Assembly: GCF_005889735.1 (NCBI RefSeq)
Contig: NZ_VCKY01000068.1
Location: forward strand, 1-44,171
DNA: 44,171 bases
Origin: Nonomuraea turkmeniaca
Lineage (GTDB): Bacteria; Actinomycetota; Actinomycetes; Streptosporangiales; Streptosporangiaceae
Direction of reading: 5' to 3'
Shown: piece after piece, positions 16,586 through 24,624 of the stretch
How positions within the stretch are numbered: position 1 is the stretch's first letter
Layout of the letters: every line of letters starts with the position of its first letter
Notes under the pieces: model-generated
What the model was told of the DNA's origin: nothing
Database searches by the model: none
Seen by the model: only the letters and a program-made list of their open reading frames with translations
Translations under genes and position numbers: made by a program

Positions 16586-17596
16586 TTAGCTCAGCCATCC
16601 GCGCCGGGTGGCCTCCACGCCTGCGTGGAAACGCGACTGAGTGCCCAGCTCGGCCATGGCGTCGGCGAACCTGGCGCGTACCGTTCTGACCGACACTCCC
16701 AGCTGGCGGGCGATCGACTCGTCGCACATGCCCTGCGCAGCCAGGCGCAGGACCTGCACCATCCCGCCGCCCCTGCGGCCCCAGGGCAGGGGCACGGCTC
16801 GGGCCCACAGCTCGTCGAAGAGCGTGCGGAGCACGCCGACCATGATCGGGGTGCGGACGAGATAGAAGTTGTACGCGTGGTCGGGCAGGTTGCCGCCCCA
16901 GAACGCGGGCAGGCCCGCGACCTCCGGCCCGGCGGTCATGAACCAGCTCGGCACGTGGCGCAGCGTGCGTACCCTGCCACCGGACTCGGCGAGCTCGGTC
17001 AGCTGGTCGCGAACGCCGGGCAGCGTGAGAGTCGTTACCGGGATGACCGCGCGAACCGTGAGAAGTTTTCGTTTCTGCGCATCTATCCAAGGGTCCGCAA
17101 ATTTACGGACAAAGTCAGTCATAGTCCGCTCATCTGGAATGGCAGTCAGCAATTCCATCCCCGGTGACTGGACGGCGATGCCCACCACGCTTTCGTACAG
17201 CACGTCCGCGCCGCTCGCCATTTCCACGGTGAAGGGGCCGCTCTGGTAGTCCCGGCCGGCGTCGTAATCGCGGATCAAGGTGCGGATCGAGCCGAGCGCG
17301 GAGTCGATCATCCGGCTCTCCTCGGCCAGCCGGTCCAGCCGCTCGGCGATCACCCGGCCGAGCGCGGCGGCAGGGTGCCTGGCCAGGTACTCCCCCGATT
17401 GTTCGTCGACCACGCCCAGCTTGACGAGGGCGTCGAGCTGGCGCCCTACCTTCTCCACCGGCCCGTCCATGGCCTGTGCGAGATCCGTACGCGTCGCTCG
17501 GTGCAGCCGCAGAATGGCCGTGTAGAGCGCACGCTGGGCTGGATCGAGGCCCAGCGTCTCGAAGGGGTCTGACCCGATGCGGGACTCGTTGCGCAT
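16586..17596 (-). CDS. LuxR/TrmB-type helix-turn-helix regulator
   Basis: Regulator of 336 residues from the ATG at 17596. An N-terminal TrmB-like winged helix (LYTAILRLHRATRTDLAQAM, then VGRQLDALVKLGVV) is followed by a central sensor domain with phospholipase-D-like folding pattern and a C-terminal LuxR helix-turn-helix (MCDESIARQLGVSVRTVRAR). This TrmB-plus-LuxR architecture is common in actinomycetes and usually of unknown ligand. A perfect 14-bp palindrome 105 bp upstream is a candidate operator. It is divergent from guaB, but 449 bp away, so it need not control it. Confidence 0.8.
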   Translation of the reverse strand: MRNESRIGSDPFETLGLDPAQRALYTAILRLHRATRTDLAQAMDGPVEKVGRQLDALVKLGVVDEQSGEYLARHPAAALGRVIAERLDRLAEESRMIDSALGSIRTLIRDYDAGRDYQSGPFTVEMASGADVLYESVVGIAVQSPGMELLTAIPDERTMTDFVRKFADPWIDAQKRKLLTVRAVIPVTTLTLPGVRDQLTELAESGGRVRTLRHVPSWFMTAGPEVAGLPAFWGGNLPDHAYNFYLVRTPIMVGVLRTLFDELWARAVPLPWGRRGGGMVQVLRLAAQGMCDESIARQLGVSVRTVRARFADAMAELGTQSRFHAGVEATRRGWLS

Positions 17597-17700
17597 TGTG
17601 GGCGGCTCCGTTGGGGGTTCACGGGCGTGTCGCGAGAATAACCCCGCATTCCCGTCGTGTCCGCTCCTTGCGCCGACTCGCCACCCCTGCGATGCAACTT

Positions 17701-17714
17701 CGTGCAATTGCACG
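17701..17714. promoter_or_regulatory. Perfect 14-bp palindrome upstream of the LuxR/TrmB gene
   Basis: CGTGCAATTGCACG is its own reverse complement. A half-copy TGCAA lies 11 bp to the left (17692-17696). The site stands out in a 449-bp non-coding stretch (17597-18045) between divergent genes and is sized for a dimeric regulator, possibly the adjacent one. Confidence 0.5.
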
Positions 17715-17850
17715 TTTTCACCTTGCGATGTGCCGTTGAGTAACGCAGGATTTACTTAGCGTCGGCATCCTGAAGCACAGTGGTCGCGCCGCTCATCAGA
17801 ACGCGGAGGGGGGTTCGGTGGTGCGTCGCGCCACCACGCGGATGCCGGTG

Positions 17851-17892
17851 GCCGGGGGATGGGACGGATCACCGACCGTCCCATCCCCCGGC
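17851..17892 (+). terminator. Terminator-like hairpin upstream of guaB with no obvious upstream gene
   Basis: Perfect 17-bp arms (17851-17867 and 17876-17892, starting GCCGGGGGATGG) enclose the 8-nt loop ATCACCGA and are followed by ACTTTTG. On the plus strand this is a convincing intrinsic terminator. The nearest genes diverge from the gap, so nothing annotated ends here. It could end a small RNA or short leader transcript starting between 17715 and 17850, or attenuate guaB. A weak 50-codon ORF starting GTG 17821 after GGAGGGGGG runs through the hairpin. Confidence 0.7.
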
Positions 17893-17979
17893 ACTTTTGA
17901 TGCCGGGAGTACGACGGACCGTGGGGGTCATCGTCCTCCCGGCATCACGCAACGTGCCAGCCTCAGGGGGTGAGGCCGT

Positions 17980-17991
17980 AAACGCGCGTTT
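17980..17991. promoter_or_regulatory. AAACGCGCGTTT palindrome before guaB
   Basis: Perfect 12-bp palindrome located 55 bp before the guaB ATG, just upstream of a TAGACT hexamer (18004-18009) that could be a -10 box. An operator controlling guaB is possible; no -35 match at standard spacing supports the promoter, so confidence is modest. Confidence 0.4.
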
Positions 17992-18045
17992 GGACGTAGG
18001 CCCTAGACTTGGTCCAATCAAAGCAACGGCAGAGGGGGCCGCAGC

Positions 18046-19527
18046 ATGTCCAAGTTCACAGAAACGGGACTGACCTTCGACGACGTGCTGCTGGTGCCGG
18101 CCTATTCAGACCTGCAGCCGGGGGAAGCCGACACCAGATCCCGCCTGTCGCGCGGCATCTCGCTGTCCATCCCGCTGGTCTCGGCGGCCATGGACACCGT
18201 CACCGAGGCGCGCATGGCGGTCGCCATGGCCAGGCAGGGCGGCATCGGCATCCTCCATCGCAACCTGGCGGTCGAAGAGCAGGCGCAGCAGGTCGACCTG
18301 GTCAAACGGTCCGAGGCCGGGATGGTGACCAATCCGGTCACGTGCAGCCCGGACGACACGCTGGCCGACGTGGAGCGGTTGTGCGCGACGTACCGGATCT
18401 CCGGGGTGCCCGTGACGGACGTGTCGGGCACGCTCCTAGGCATCGTGACAAATCGCGACATGCGCTTCGAGACCGACCAGTCGCGGCCCGTACGCGAGGT
18501 CATGAGCAAGATGCCGCTCGTCACCGCCCCGGTAGGGGTGTCGCGGGACGACGCGTTCGCGCTGCTCAGGCAGAACAAGATCGAGAAGCTGCCCCTGGTC
18601 GACGCCGACGGCAGGCTGCGCGGCCTGATCACGGTCAAGGATTTCACCAAGAGCGAGCAATATCCGCTGTCCACCAAGGACGCTGACGGCCGCCTGATCG
18701 TGGGCGCGGCGGTGGGCGTCGGCGGTGACGCCGAGCAGCGTGCCAAGGCCCTGATCGAGGCAGGGGTGGACGTGGTGGTCGTGGACGTGGCCCACGGGCA
18801 CTCCAAGGGCCTGGCCGACATGATCGGCAAGCTCAAGGCCAACAGCAAGGTCGAGGTCATCGGCGGCAACATCGCGACCAGGGCGGGCGCGCAGATGCTG
18901 GTCGACGCGGGCGCGGACGCGGTCAAGGTGGGCGTCGGGCCCGGCTCCATCTGCACCACCCGCGTGGTGGCCGGCGTGGGCGCGCCGCAGGTGACGGCCA
19001 TCTACGAGGCGTCCAAGGCATGCGCGCCGGCGGGCATCCCGGTCATCGGCGACGGCGGCCTGCAGTATTCGGGCGACATCGTCAAGGCCATCGCGGCCGG
19101 CGCGGACACGGTCATGCTGGGCTCGCTGCTGGCCGGGTGCGAGGAGTCGCCCGGTGAGCTGATCTTCATCAACGGCAAGCAGTTCAAGTCGTACCGGGGC
19201 ATGGGGTCGCTGGGCGCCGTACGCAACCGCGAGCGCGGCGGCGCCTCCTTCAGCAAGGACCGCTACGCGCAGGCCGACGTCGGCGGCGAGGACAAGTACA
19301 TCCCTGAGGGCATCGAGGGCCAGGTGCCCTACCGCGGCCCGGTCGCGGCCGTCGCGCACCAGCTGGTCGGCGGGCTGCGCCAGGGCATGTGGTACGCCGG
19401 GTGCCGCACGATCGAGCAGATGCACACCGACTGCGAGCTCATGCCGATCACGGCGGCGGGTCTCACGGAGAGCCACCCCCACGACATCCAGATGACCGTG
19501 GAAGCTCCGAACTATCACAGAAGGTAA
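18046..19527 (+). CDS. guaB: Inosine-5'-monophosphate dehydrogenase
   Basis: NAD-dependent IMP to XMP oxidation, the first committed step of GMP synthesis, 493 residues. The TIM-barrel catalytic loop is GPGSICTTR with catalytic C303. Two CBS domains are inserted at about residues 95-215 (PLVDADGRLRGLITVKDFT is the second). The mobile flap and active-site Arg-Tyr segments are visible as RYAQADVGGEDKYIPEGIEG. ATG at 18046 follows GAGGGGG. guaB3 starts 4 nt after the stop, so the two are co-transcribed. This is GuaB2-type by context. Confidence 0.97.
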   Translation: MSKFTETGLTFDDVLLVPAYSDLQPGEADTRSRLSRGISLSIPLVSAAMDTVTEARMAVAMARQGGIGILHRNLAVEEQAQQVDLVKRSEAGMVTNPVTCSPDDTLADVERLCATYRISGVPVTDVSGTLLGIVTNRDMRFETDQSRPVREVMSKMPLVTAPVGVSRDDAFALLRQNKIEKLPLVDADGRLRGLITVKDFTKSEQYPLSTKDADGRLIVGAAVGVGGDAEQRAKALIEAGVDVVVVDVAHGHSKGLADMIGKLKANSKVEVIGGNIATRAGAQMLVDAGADAVKVGVGPGSICTTRVVAGVGAPQVTAIYEASKACAPAGIPVIGDGGLQYSGDIVKAIAAGADTVMLGSLLAGCEESPGELIFINGKQFKSYRGMGSLGAVRNRERGGASFSKDRYAQADVGGEDKYIPEGIEGQVPYRGPVAAVAHQLVGGLRQGMWYAGCRTIEQMHTDCELMPITAAGLTESHPHDIQMTVEAPNYHRR

Positions 19528-19531
19528 GTTC

Positions 19532-20653
19532 ATGACTCAGCAGGTGGAGATCGGCCGGGGGAAGACCGGGCGGCGGGCGTACGCGCTTGACGAGATCGGC
19601 CTGGTGCCCTCGCGGCGCACTCGTGACCCGGAGGAGGTCTCGATCGCCTGGCAGATCGACGCTTACCGGTTCGAGCTGCCCGTGGTCGTCGCACCCATGG
19701 ACAGCGTCGTGTCGCCGGCCACCGCGATCGAGATCGGGCGGCTCGGCGGCCTGGCCCCCCTCGACCTCGAAGGGCTCTGGACGCGGTACGAGGACCCGTT
19801 GCCGCTGCTGGAGGAGTGCGCCGCGCTCGACGTGGCGGCGGCCACCAAGCGGCTTCAGGAGATCTACACGGCGCCGATCAAGGAGGAGCTGATCGGGCGG
19901 CGCATCGAGGAGATCCGGGCCTCAGGGGTGACGACGGCCGTACGCCTGTCGCCGCAGCGCACGGTCCAATACCACAAGGCCGTGATCGACGCCGGCGTGG
20001 ACATCTTCGTGATCCGCGGCACCACGGTCTCGGCCGAGCACGTGTCGGGGCGGGCCGAGCCGCTCAACCTCAAGCAGTTCATCTACGAGCTGGACGTGCC
20101 GGTCGTCGTGGGCGGCTGCGCCACGTACACGGCCGCCCTGCACCTGATGCGCACCGGCGCGGCCGGGGTGCTGGTGGGCTTCGGCGGCGGCGCCTCGCAC
20201 ACCACCCGTAACGTGCTGGGAGTGGCGGTGCCGATGGCCACCGCGATCTCGGACGTCGCCGCGGCGCGGCGCGACTACATGGACGAGTCCGGCGGACGGT
20301 ACGTCCACGTGATCGCCGACGGCGGCATGGGCACCTCGGGGGACATCGCGAAGGCGATCGCGTGCGGGGCGGACGCCGTGATGGTGGGCTCGCCGCTGGC
20401 ACGGGCCGCCGAGGCGCCGGGGCACGGGTTCCACTGGGGGTCGGAGGCGCACCACCCGGATCTGCCCAGGGGGCGGCGGGTCGAGTTCGGGACGGTGGGG
20501 ACGCTGGCGCAGATCCTGCACGGGCCGTCCAGCGTGGCGGACGGCTCGATGAACCTGATGGGGGCGCTCAAGCGGACCATGGCGTCCACCGGTTACTCCG
20601 ACATCAAGGAGTTCCAGCGGGTCGAGGTCGTGGTGGCGCCGACCCAGCGTTAA
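19532..20653 (+). CDS. guaB3: GuaB3 family IMPDH-related protein
   Basis: 373-residue barrel protein of the IMPDH/GMP reductase superfamily without CBS domains, always found next to guaB in Actinobacteria. The loop that carries the catalytic Cys in IMPDH (GPGSICTTR) reads GFGGGASHTTR here, putting H223 at the Cys position, so canonical IMPDH or GMPR chemistry is doubtful. A cyanobacterial GuaB3 has been reported to have GMP reductase activity, but the actinobacterial type differs at this loop. The phosphate-binding ADGGMGTSGDIAKAIACGADAVMVG, in two parts, is intact. Start ATG 19532 follows AAGGTAAG. Confidence 0.93.
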   Translation: MTQQVEIGRGKTGRRAYALDEIGLVPSRRTRDPEEVSIAWQIDAYRFELPVVVAPMDSVVSPATAIEIGRLGGLAPLDLEGLWTRYEDPLPLLEECAALDVAAATKRLQEIYTAPIKEELIGRRIEEIRASGVTTAVRLSPQRTVQYHKAVIDAGVDIFVIRGTTVSAEHVSGRAEPLNLKQFIYELDVPVVVGGCATYTAALHLMRTGAAGVLVGFGGGASHTTRNVLGVAVPMATAISDVAAARRDYMDESGGRYVHVIADGGMGTSGDIAKAIACGADAVMVGSPLARAAEAPGHGFHWGSEAHHPDLPRGRRVEFGTVGTLAQILHGPSSVADGSMNLMGALKRTMASTGYSDIKEFQRVEVVVAPTQR

Positions 20654-20655
20654 TT

Positions 20656-20687
20656 CTGGCCGGCCCGCGCTTCCGAGGGTGGGCCAG
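20656..20687. terminator. Possible terminator between convergent guaB3 and Uma2 genes
   Basis: CTGGCC (20656-20661) pairs with GGCCAG (20682-20687), extended by CCC/GGG with mismatches, in the 39-nt gap between two convergent stops. It has no T-run on either strand, so it is only a plausible shared terminator. Confidence 0.4.
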
Positions 20688-20692
20688 GCAGT

Positions 20693-21349
20693 TCAGTCCC
20701 AGGGCTTCCAGGCGTCCGTGGGGATCTCGATCCCGATCGGGTCCGGCAAGGTGATCGTCTCGCCGATGGTCCAGGTCTCTTTGTGGAGGTAGGCGACTGA
20801 GGCCTGGTCGGGGATCGAGTAAAGGGTGACGCTTGAGACGGCCGGGTCGAGGTCGATGAGCAGGTAGTAGGGGATCTCGGCTCGCGCGTATCCACACCAC
20901 TTGCCCTTGTCCGCCTGCTTGCCGGTCGGGGGTCGGTCCCGTTTTGCAGTCGAGGGGGACGTCACTTCGACGACCATTTCGGCTTGGTCAGTGATCAGGT
21001 GCATCTGACCCAGCCTCAACGCCTCCTGCATGACCTCGGTGTCCAGGATGGTGACGTCCGGAATGTAAGCGTTCTCCTCGGCGACGAAGTTCAGCCCGTT
21101 GCCGACGAGGCTGCGCCACCGGTAGGACGCGTCCATACGCGCGCGACCGATGATCTCGGTGATCTCCGAGCAGATGACTTGGTGCATTAGGCGGGGGCCG
21201 GGGGACACGACGATCTCTCCATCGATGATTTCGACTCGGCTGCCGTCGTGTGGAATGTGGAGATAGTCGTGGAGCTCACCGTCAACCCACATCTGATAGG
21301 GCGAGCTAGGCAGGACGACCTCATGCGGGGTAATGACAGCGATGGTCAC
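20693..21349 (-). CDS. Uma2 family (DUF820) PD-(D/E)xK nuclease-fold protein
   Basis: 218 residues with the restriction-endonuclease-like fold typical of Uma2 proteins, which are abundant in actinomycetes and cyanobacteria. The order is IIDGEIVVSPGPRLMHQ, then PDV (P97, D98), EVTSPSTAKRDR (E128) and the trailing K in KGKWCGYARAEIPYYLLID. Together these make up the PD...ExS...K catalytic frame. GTG at 21349 is chosen because AGAGGAG lies 9 nt upstream. The biological role of the family is not established; no toxin or mobile-element partner is next to it. Confidence 0.88.
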   Translation of the reverse strand: MTIAVITPHEVVLPSSPYQMWVDGELHDYLHIPHDGSRVEIIDGEIVVSPGPRLMHQVICSEITEIIGRARMDASYRWRSLVGNGLNFVAEENAYIPDVTILDTEVMQEALRLGQMHLITDQAEMVVEVTSPSTAKRDRPPTGKQADKGKWCGYARAEIPYYLLIDLDPAVSSVTLYSIPDQASVAYLHKETWTIGETITLPDPIGIEIPTDAWKPWD

Positions 21350-21506
21350 TTTTTGTGACTCCTCTCTCACGATCCGCTCCCATCATCGTAGAGATCCCCT
21401 CACTGACTGTACTCGGATTACTGCAAGGCGTTGCTTTTATCCCATATCTGCGCCCCCCTGCGGCCCCTAGGGTAAGTCCGAGGATGTCTAGTTGAGGGGA
21501 TGGCGG

Positions 21507-22088
21507 ATGGCGGCGCGGGCGGGGTTGACGGCTGAGCGGGTGACGCGGGCGGCGGCTGAGCTGGCCGATGAGGTCGGGTTCGACAACGTGACCGTGTCCG
21601 CGCTCGCCCGCAGGTTCGGCGTCAAGGACGCGAGCCTGTACTCGCACGTCAAGAACCTGCAGGACCTGCGGACCAGGGTCGCGATCCAGGCGGCCGGCGA
21701 GATGGTGGATCTGATCGCCGAGGCGGTGGCGGGACGGGCGGGGAAGGACGCGCTGGCGGCGTTCGCCGGCGCCTATCGTGCGTACGCGCTGCGCCACCCC
21801 GGTCGCTACGCGGCGACGCAGAGCAAGCTGGACCCGGCCGCCGTCGCCGACACCACGGTCTACCGGCGTACCGGCGAGCTGACGTACGGGATGTTGCGAG
21901 GCTACGGCCTTGAGGAGCCCGACCTGACCGACGCCGTGCGGCTGCTCCGCAGCACCTTCCACGGATATGCCAGCCTGGAGGCCACGGGCGGCTTCGCACA
22001 CGCGAGAGACCTGAACACGTCCTGGGATCGAGCCATCGACGCTCTGCACGTGCTGCTGGAGAACTGGCCGACGAAAGCGTCAGGATGA
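21507..22088 (+). CDS. TetR family regulator with WHG-type C-terminal domain
   Basis: 193 residues. The N-terminal helix-turn-helix is VTRAAAELADEVGFDNVTVS then ALARRFGVKDASLYSHVKN. The C-terminal ligand domain has the RAYALRHPGRYAATQ segment of the WHG/TetR_C_33 type. ATG at 21507 follows GAGGGGATGG. The 157-bp upstream gap contains GCAAGGCGTTGC (21423-21434), a 4-bp-arm inverted repeat that might be an operator. No obvious target gene is adjacent. Confidence 0.85.
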   Translation: MAARAGLTAERVTRAAAELADEVGFDNVTVSALARRFGVKDASLYSHVKNLQDLRTRVAIQAAGEMVDLIAEAVAGRAGKDALAAFAGAYRAYALRHPGRYAATQSKLDPAAVADTTVYRRTGELTYGMLRGYGLEEPDLTDAVRLLRSTFHGYASLEATGGFAHARDLNTSWDRAIDALHVLLENWPTKASG

Positions 22089-22294
22089 CGACGGCGACGT
22101 CGCGAGTGCCGAGCCGTTCTAGGAGGTCCGTGGCAGCGGCCCACGCCTTGCCGGCGCCGGCCGGCGTCTTCGACGGGATCGCCGGCGCGCTCGCTCGCGC
22201 TGGTCAGTCGCCGGCCTCTGCACCGAGCGGCCGGAGGAGTTCCGGCGGCAGCCTGGTCGCGTGCTTCTTGATCTGGACGCGTAGTGTTTCGGCT

Positions 22295-22534
22295 ATGGAA
22301 TCCGTAGAGGAGAGAATTGCCCGGCTTGAGCGGCAGGTGGCGGATCTTCAGCGTTATCTCGGCATCGATCCCGAGCGCGAGAACGCCGACGGACCGTTCC
22401 TGCCGCCGGAGTTCTACGAGGCTCTGCGGAGGGGAAAGAAGATCTTGGCGATCAAGATCTACCGGGAACAGACCGGAGCCTCCCTGCTGGAGGCCAAGAA
22501 CACGGTGGACACGATGGCGCTCCAGCAGCGCTGA
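22295..22534 (+). CDS. Small coiled-coil/L7-L12 C-terminal-domain-like protein
   Basis: 79 residues. A short coiled coil (MESVEERIARLERQVADLQ) leads into PPEFYEALRRGKKILAIKIY and EQTGASLLEAKNTVD, the pattern of the ribosomal L7/L12 C-terminal domain, where the helix recruits translation factors. Such stand-alone paralogues occur in actinomycetes; their role is unknown. The ATG at 22295 lacks a strong Shine-Dalgarno site, and an in-frame extension upstream has unnatural composition. It lies 9 nt before the ECF42 sigma gene and is probably co-transcribed. Confidence 0.7.
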   Translation: MESVEERIARLERQVADLQRYLGIDPERENADGPFLPPEFYEALRRGKKILAIKIYREQTGASLLEAKNTVDTMALQQR

Positions 22535-22543
22535 GGCGGTTCC

Positions 22544-23755
22544 ATGCCCGAGGTCGAGCGGGTGTTCCGCGAGGAGTACGGCCGGGCCGTGGCCGTGCTC
22601 GTGCGTGCCTTCGGGGACATCGACGTGGCCGAGGAGGCGGTGCAGGAGGCCTTCGCGGTCGCGGTGCGGCGGTGGCCGGTGGACGGGGTGCCGCCCAGCC
22701 CGGCGGGGTGGATCATCACCACCGCGCGCAACAAGGCCCTCGACCGGCTGCGCAGGGAGTCGGCGCGGCAGGACAAGCACGCGCAGGCCGCGCTGCTGCA
22801 CGCACAGCAGGCCCCTCCTTCGGAGGAGGGAGCCGTACCCGACGATCGGCTGCGGCTGATCTTCACCTGCTGCCATCCCGCGCTCGCGCCCCACGTCCAG
22901 GTCGCGCTGACGTTGCGGTTGCTCGGCGGGCTGACGACGGCGGAGATCGCGCGGGCGTTCCTGGTGCCCGAGCCGACCATGGCGCAACGGCTGGTCAGGG
23001 CCAAGAGCAAGATCCGCGGTGCGAAGATCCCGTACCGGGTGCCGGCGGAGGGCGATCTCCCCGGGCGGCTGCGGGCCGTGCTGGCCGTGGTCTATCTGAT
23101 CTTCAACGAGGGGTACGCGGCCAGCTCCGGCGAGCGGCTCGTCCGTGCGGAGTTGTGCGCGGAGGCCATCAGACTCGGGCGGCTGGTGGCATCGCTCATG
23201 CCCGGCGAGCCCGAGGTCATGGGGCTGCTCGCGCTCATGTTGCTCATCGAGTCGCGGCGGGCTGCCCGTACGGGGCCGGCGGGTGAGCTGGTGCCGCTGG
23301 CCGAGCAGGATCGGGGGGCGTGGGACCGCGGGCTTGTCGAGGAGGGGCAGGCCCTCGTCCGGAGCTGTCTGCGGATCGACCGGCCGGGACCGTACCAGAT
23401 CCAGGCCGCCATCAACGCCGTGCACAGCGACGCGCCGAGCGCGGCGGACACCGACTGGGCTCAGATCGTGCAGTTGTACGATCAGCTGCTGACGTTCGAC
23501 CCGAGCCCGGTCGTGGCCCTGCACCGGGCGGTGGCGGTGGCCGAGTCGGACGGGCCCGAGAAGGCGTTGGCCCTGGTCGACGGGCTCGACGTGCCGAGCT
23601 ATCACCTGTTCCACGCCGTACGGGCCGACTTGTTGCGGCGGCTGGGCCGGCACGAGGAGGCGGCCCAGGCGTACGAGGCGGCCATCGCCGGGGCGGGCAA
23701 CGAGGTGGAGCGCGATTTCCTGCTGCGCAGACGTGAGGGAGTGGCGGGAGCGTAG
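22544..23755 (+). CDS. ECF42-type RNA polymerase sigma factor with C-terminal extension
   Basis: 403 residues. Sigma-2 lies at about 5-75 (DVAEEAVQEAFAVAVRRWP), sigma-4 at about 110-165 (GLTTAEIARAFLVPEPTMAQRL), and the long DUF6596/TPR-like extension runs from about 180 to the end (LIFNEGYAASSG, AALNR-like VALHRAVAVAE). The extension of ECF42 factors is needed for activity in the studied members. ECF42 genes normally sit beside a DGPF/YCII protein gene; none is present here, and the neighbours are an L7/L12-like protein and an SDR. Its C-terminal half is duplicated in the truncated gene at 11633-12355. Confidence 0.9.
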   Translation: MPEVERVFREEYGRAVAVLVRAFGDIDVAEEAVQEAFAVAVRRWPVDGVPPSPAGWIITTARNKALDRLRRESARQDKHAQAALLHAQQAPPSEEGAVPDDRLRLIFTCCHPALAPHVQVALTLRLLGGLTTAEIARAFLVPEPTMAQRLVRAKSKIRGAKIPYRVPAEGDLPGRLRAVLAVVYLIFNEGYAASSGERLVRAELCAEAIRLGRLVASLMPGEPEVMGLLALMLLIESRRAARTGPAGELVPLAEQDRGAWDRGLVEEGQALVRSCLRIDRPGPYQIQAAINAVHSDAPSAADTDWAQIVQLYDQLLTFDPSPVVALHRAVAVAESDGPEKALALVDGLDVPSYHLFHAVRADLLRRLGRHEEAAQAYEAAIAGAGNEVERDFLLRRREGVAGA

Positions 23756-23931
23756 CGACCAGAGCGGGGCGTGAGGGAGTGGCGTCGGCTGGAGGAGCGG
23801 CGGGAGCGTAGCGACCAGAGCGGGGGAAGACGACGGCATAGGGCGACCGAGCCCGCCTCACGCAGTGAGGCCATGAGCAGGGCGGCATAGGGCGGCCGAG
23901 CCTGCCGAACGGCGTGAGGCCATGAGCGGGG
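23733..23931 (+). repeat. Two interleaved direct-repeat pairs downstream of the sigma gene
   Basis: Pair A: a 27-nt unit beginning GGCGGGAGCGTAGCGACC occurs at 23743-23769 and 23799-23825, and GTGAGGGAGTGGCG occurs at 23733-23746 and 23771-23784. Pair B: a 49-nt unit beginning CGGCATAGGGCG and ending in GTGAGGCCATGAGC plus GGGG is tandem at 23834-23882 and 23883-23931. The first copy of A contains the sigma-gene stop codon. GAGCGTAGCGACC resembles the motif near 29520, so this is probably a dispersed family of small repeats. Confidence 0.75.
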
Positions 23932-23942
23932 AAGGAGTGGTG

Positions 23943-24623
23943 ATGGCGGGTCGGGTGTGTGTGGTCACAGGGGCCAATCGGGGGATCGGGCTGGAGGTGG
24001 CCCGGCAGCTCGCGCTGGCCGGGGACACCGTGCTGCTCACCGCCAGGGACCTGGGCCAGGCCGAGAAGGCGGCTCGGGGGATGGGGCGCGAGGTCGTGCC
24101 GAGGCGGCTGGACGTCTCGGACCAGGAGTCCGTGGACACGTTCGCCGCGGGCGTGCGGGACTCTCATGCGCGGGTGGACGTGCTCGTCAACAACGCGGCC
24201 ATTCACTACGACACCTGGCAGCGGGCCGTGAACGCGGACCTGGACGTGGTGCGGGAGGCCCTGGAGACGAACCTGCTGGGCGCGTGGCGGGTGACGCAGG
24301 CCCTGCTGCCCCTGTTGGGGGGCGGGCGGGTGGTGAACGTCTCCAGCGAGGCCGGGTCGCTGGCGTCCATGGGGGCGGGCACGCCCGCGTACGCGGTGTC
24401 GAAGGCGGCGCTCAACGCGCTGACGAAGATGCTGGCCGCCGAGCTCCGGCGGGATCGGATCCTCGTGAACGCGGTCTGCCCCGGCTGGGTGGCGACCGAC
24501 ATGGGCGGGCCGGGCGGCCGGCCGGTCGCCGAGGGGGCGAGGAGTGTGTTGTGGGCCGTCGACCTGCCGGACGGCGGGCCGACCGGCGGCTTCTTCCGCG
24601 ACGGGCAGCCTGTCCCGTGGTGA
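23943..24623 (+). CDS. Short-chain dehydrogenase/reductase
   Basis: Classical SDR of 226 residues. NAD(P) motif TGANRGIG lies at residues 9-16, NNAAI near 83, the catalytic Ser in NVSSEAG (about 134) and the YAVSK pair Y150/K154. The C-terminus is short compared with the usual 250 residues. ATG at 23943 follows GAAGGAG at 5 nt; an upstream ATG at 23922 lies inside the repeat. It ends 1 nt before the convergent DHFR-like gene. Substrate unknown. Confidence 0.88.
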   Translation: MAGRVCVVTGANRGIGLEVARQLALAGDTVLLTARDLGQAEKAARGMGREVVPRRLDVSDQESVDTFAAGVRDSHARVDVLVNNAAIHYDTWQRAVNADLDVVREALETNLLGAWRVTQALLPLLGGGRVVNVSSEAGSLASMGAGTPAYAVSKAALNALTKMLAAELRRDRILVNAVCPGWVATDMGGPGGRPVAEGARSVLWAVDLPDGGPTGGFFRDGQPVPW

Positions 24624-24624
24624 T

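Noticed and set aside
20693..21349. Uma2 gene considered as evidence for a mobile element
   Set aside because: No transposase, terminal inverted repeats or target duplications flank it; such genes are scattered singly in actinomycetes.
22085..22294. 70-residue extension of the L7/L12-like protein overlapping the TetR stop
   Set aside because: Arg/Ser/Ala-rich without pattern; the conserved coiled coil starts at MESVEER.
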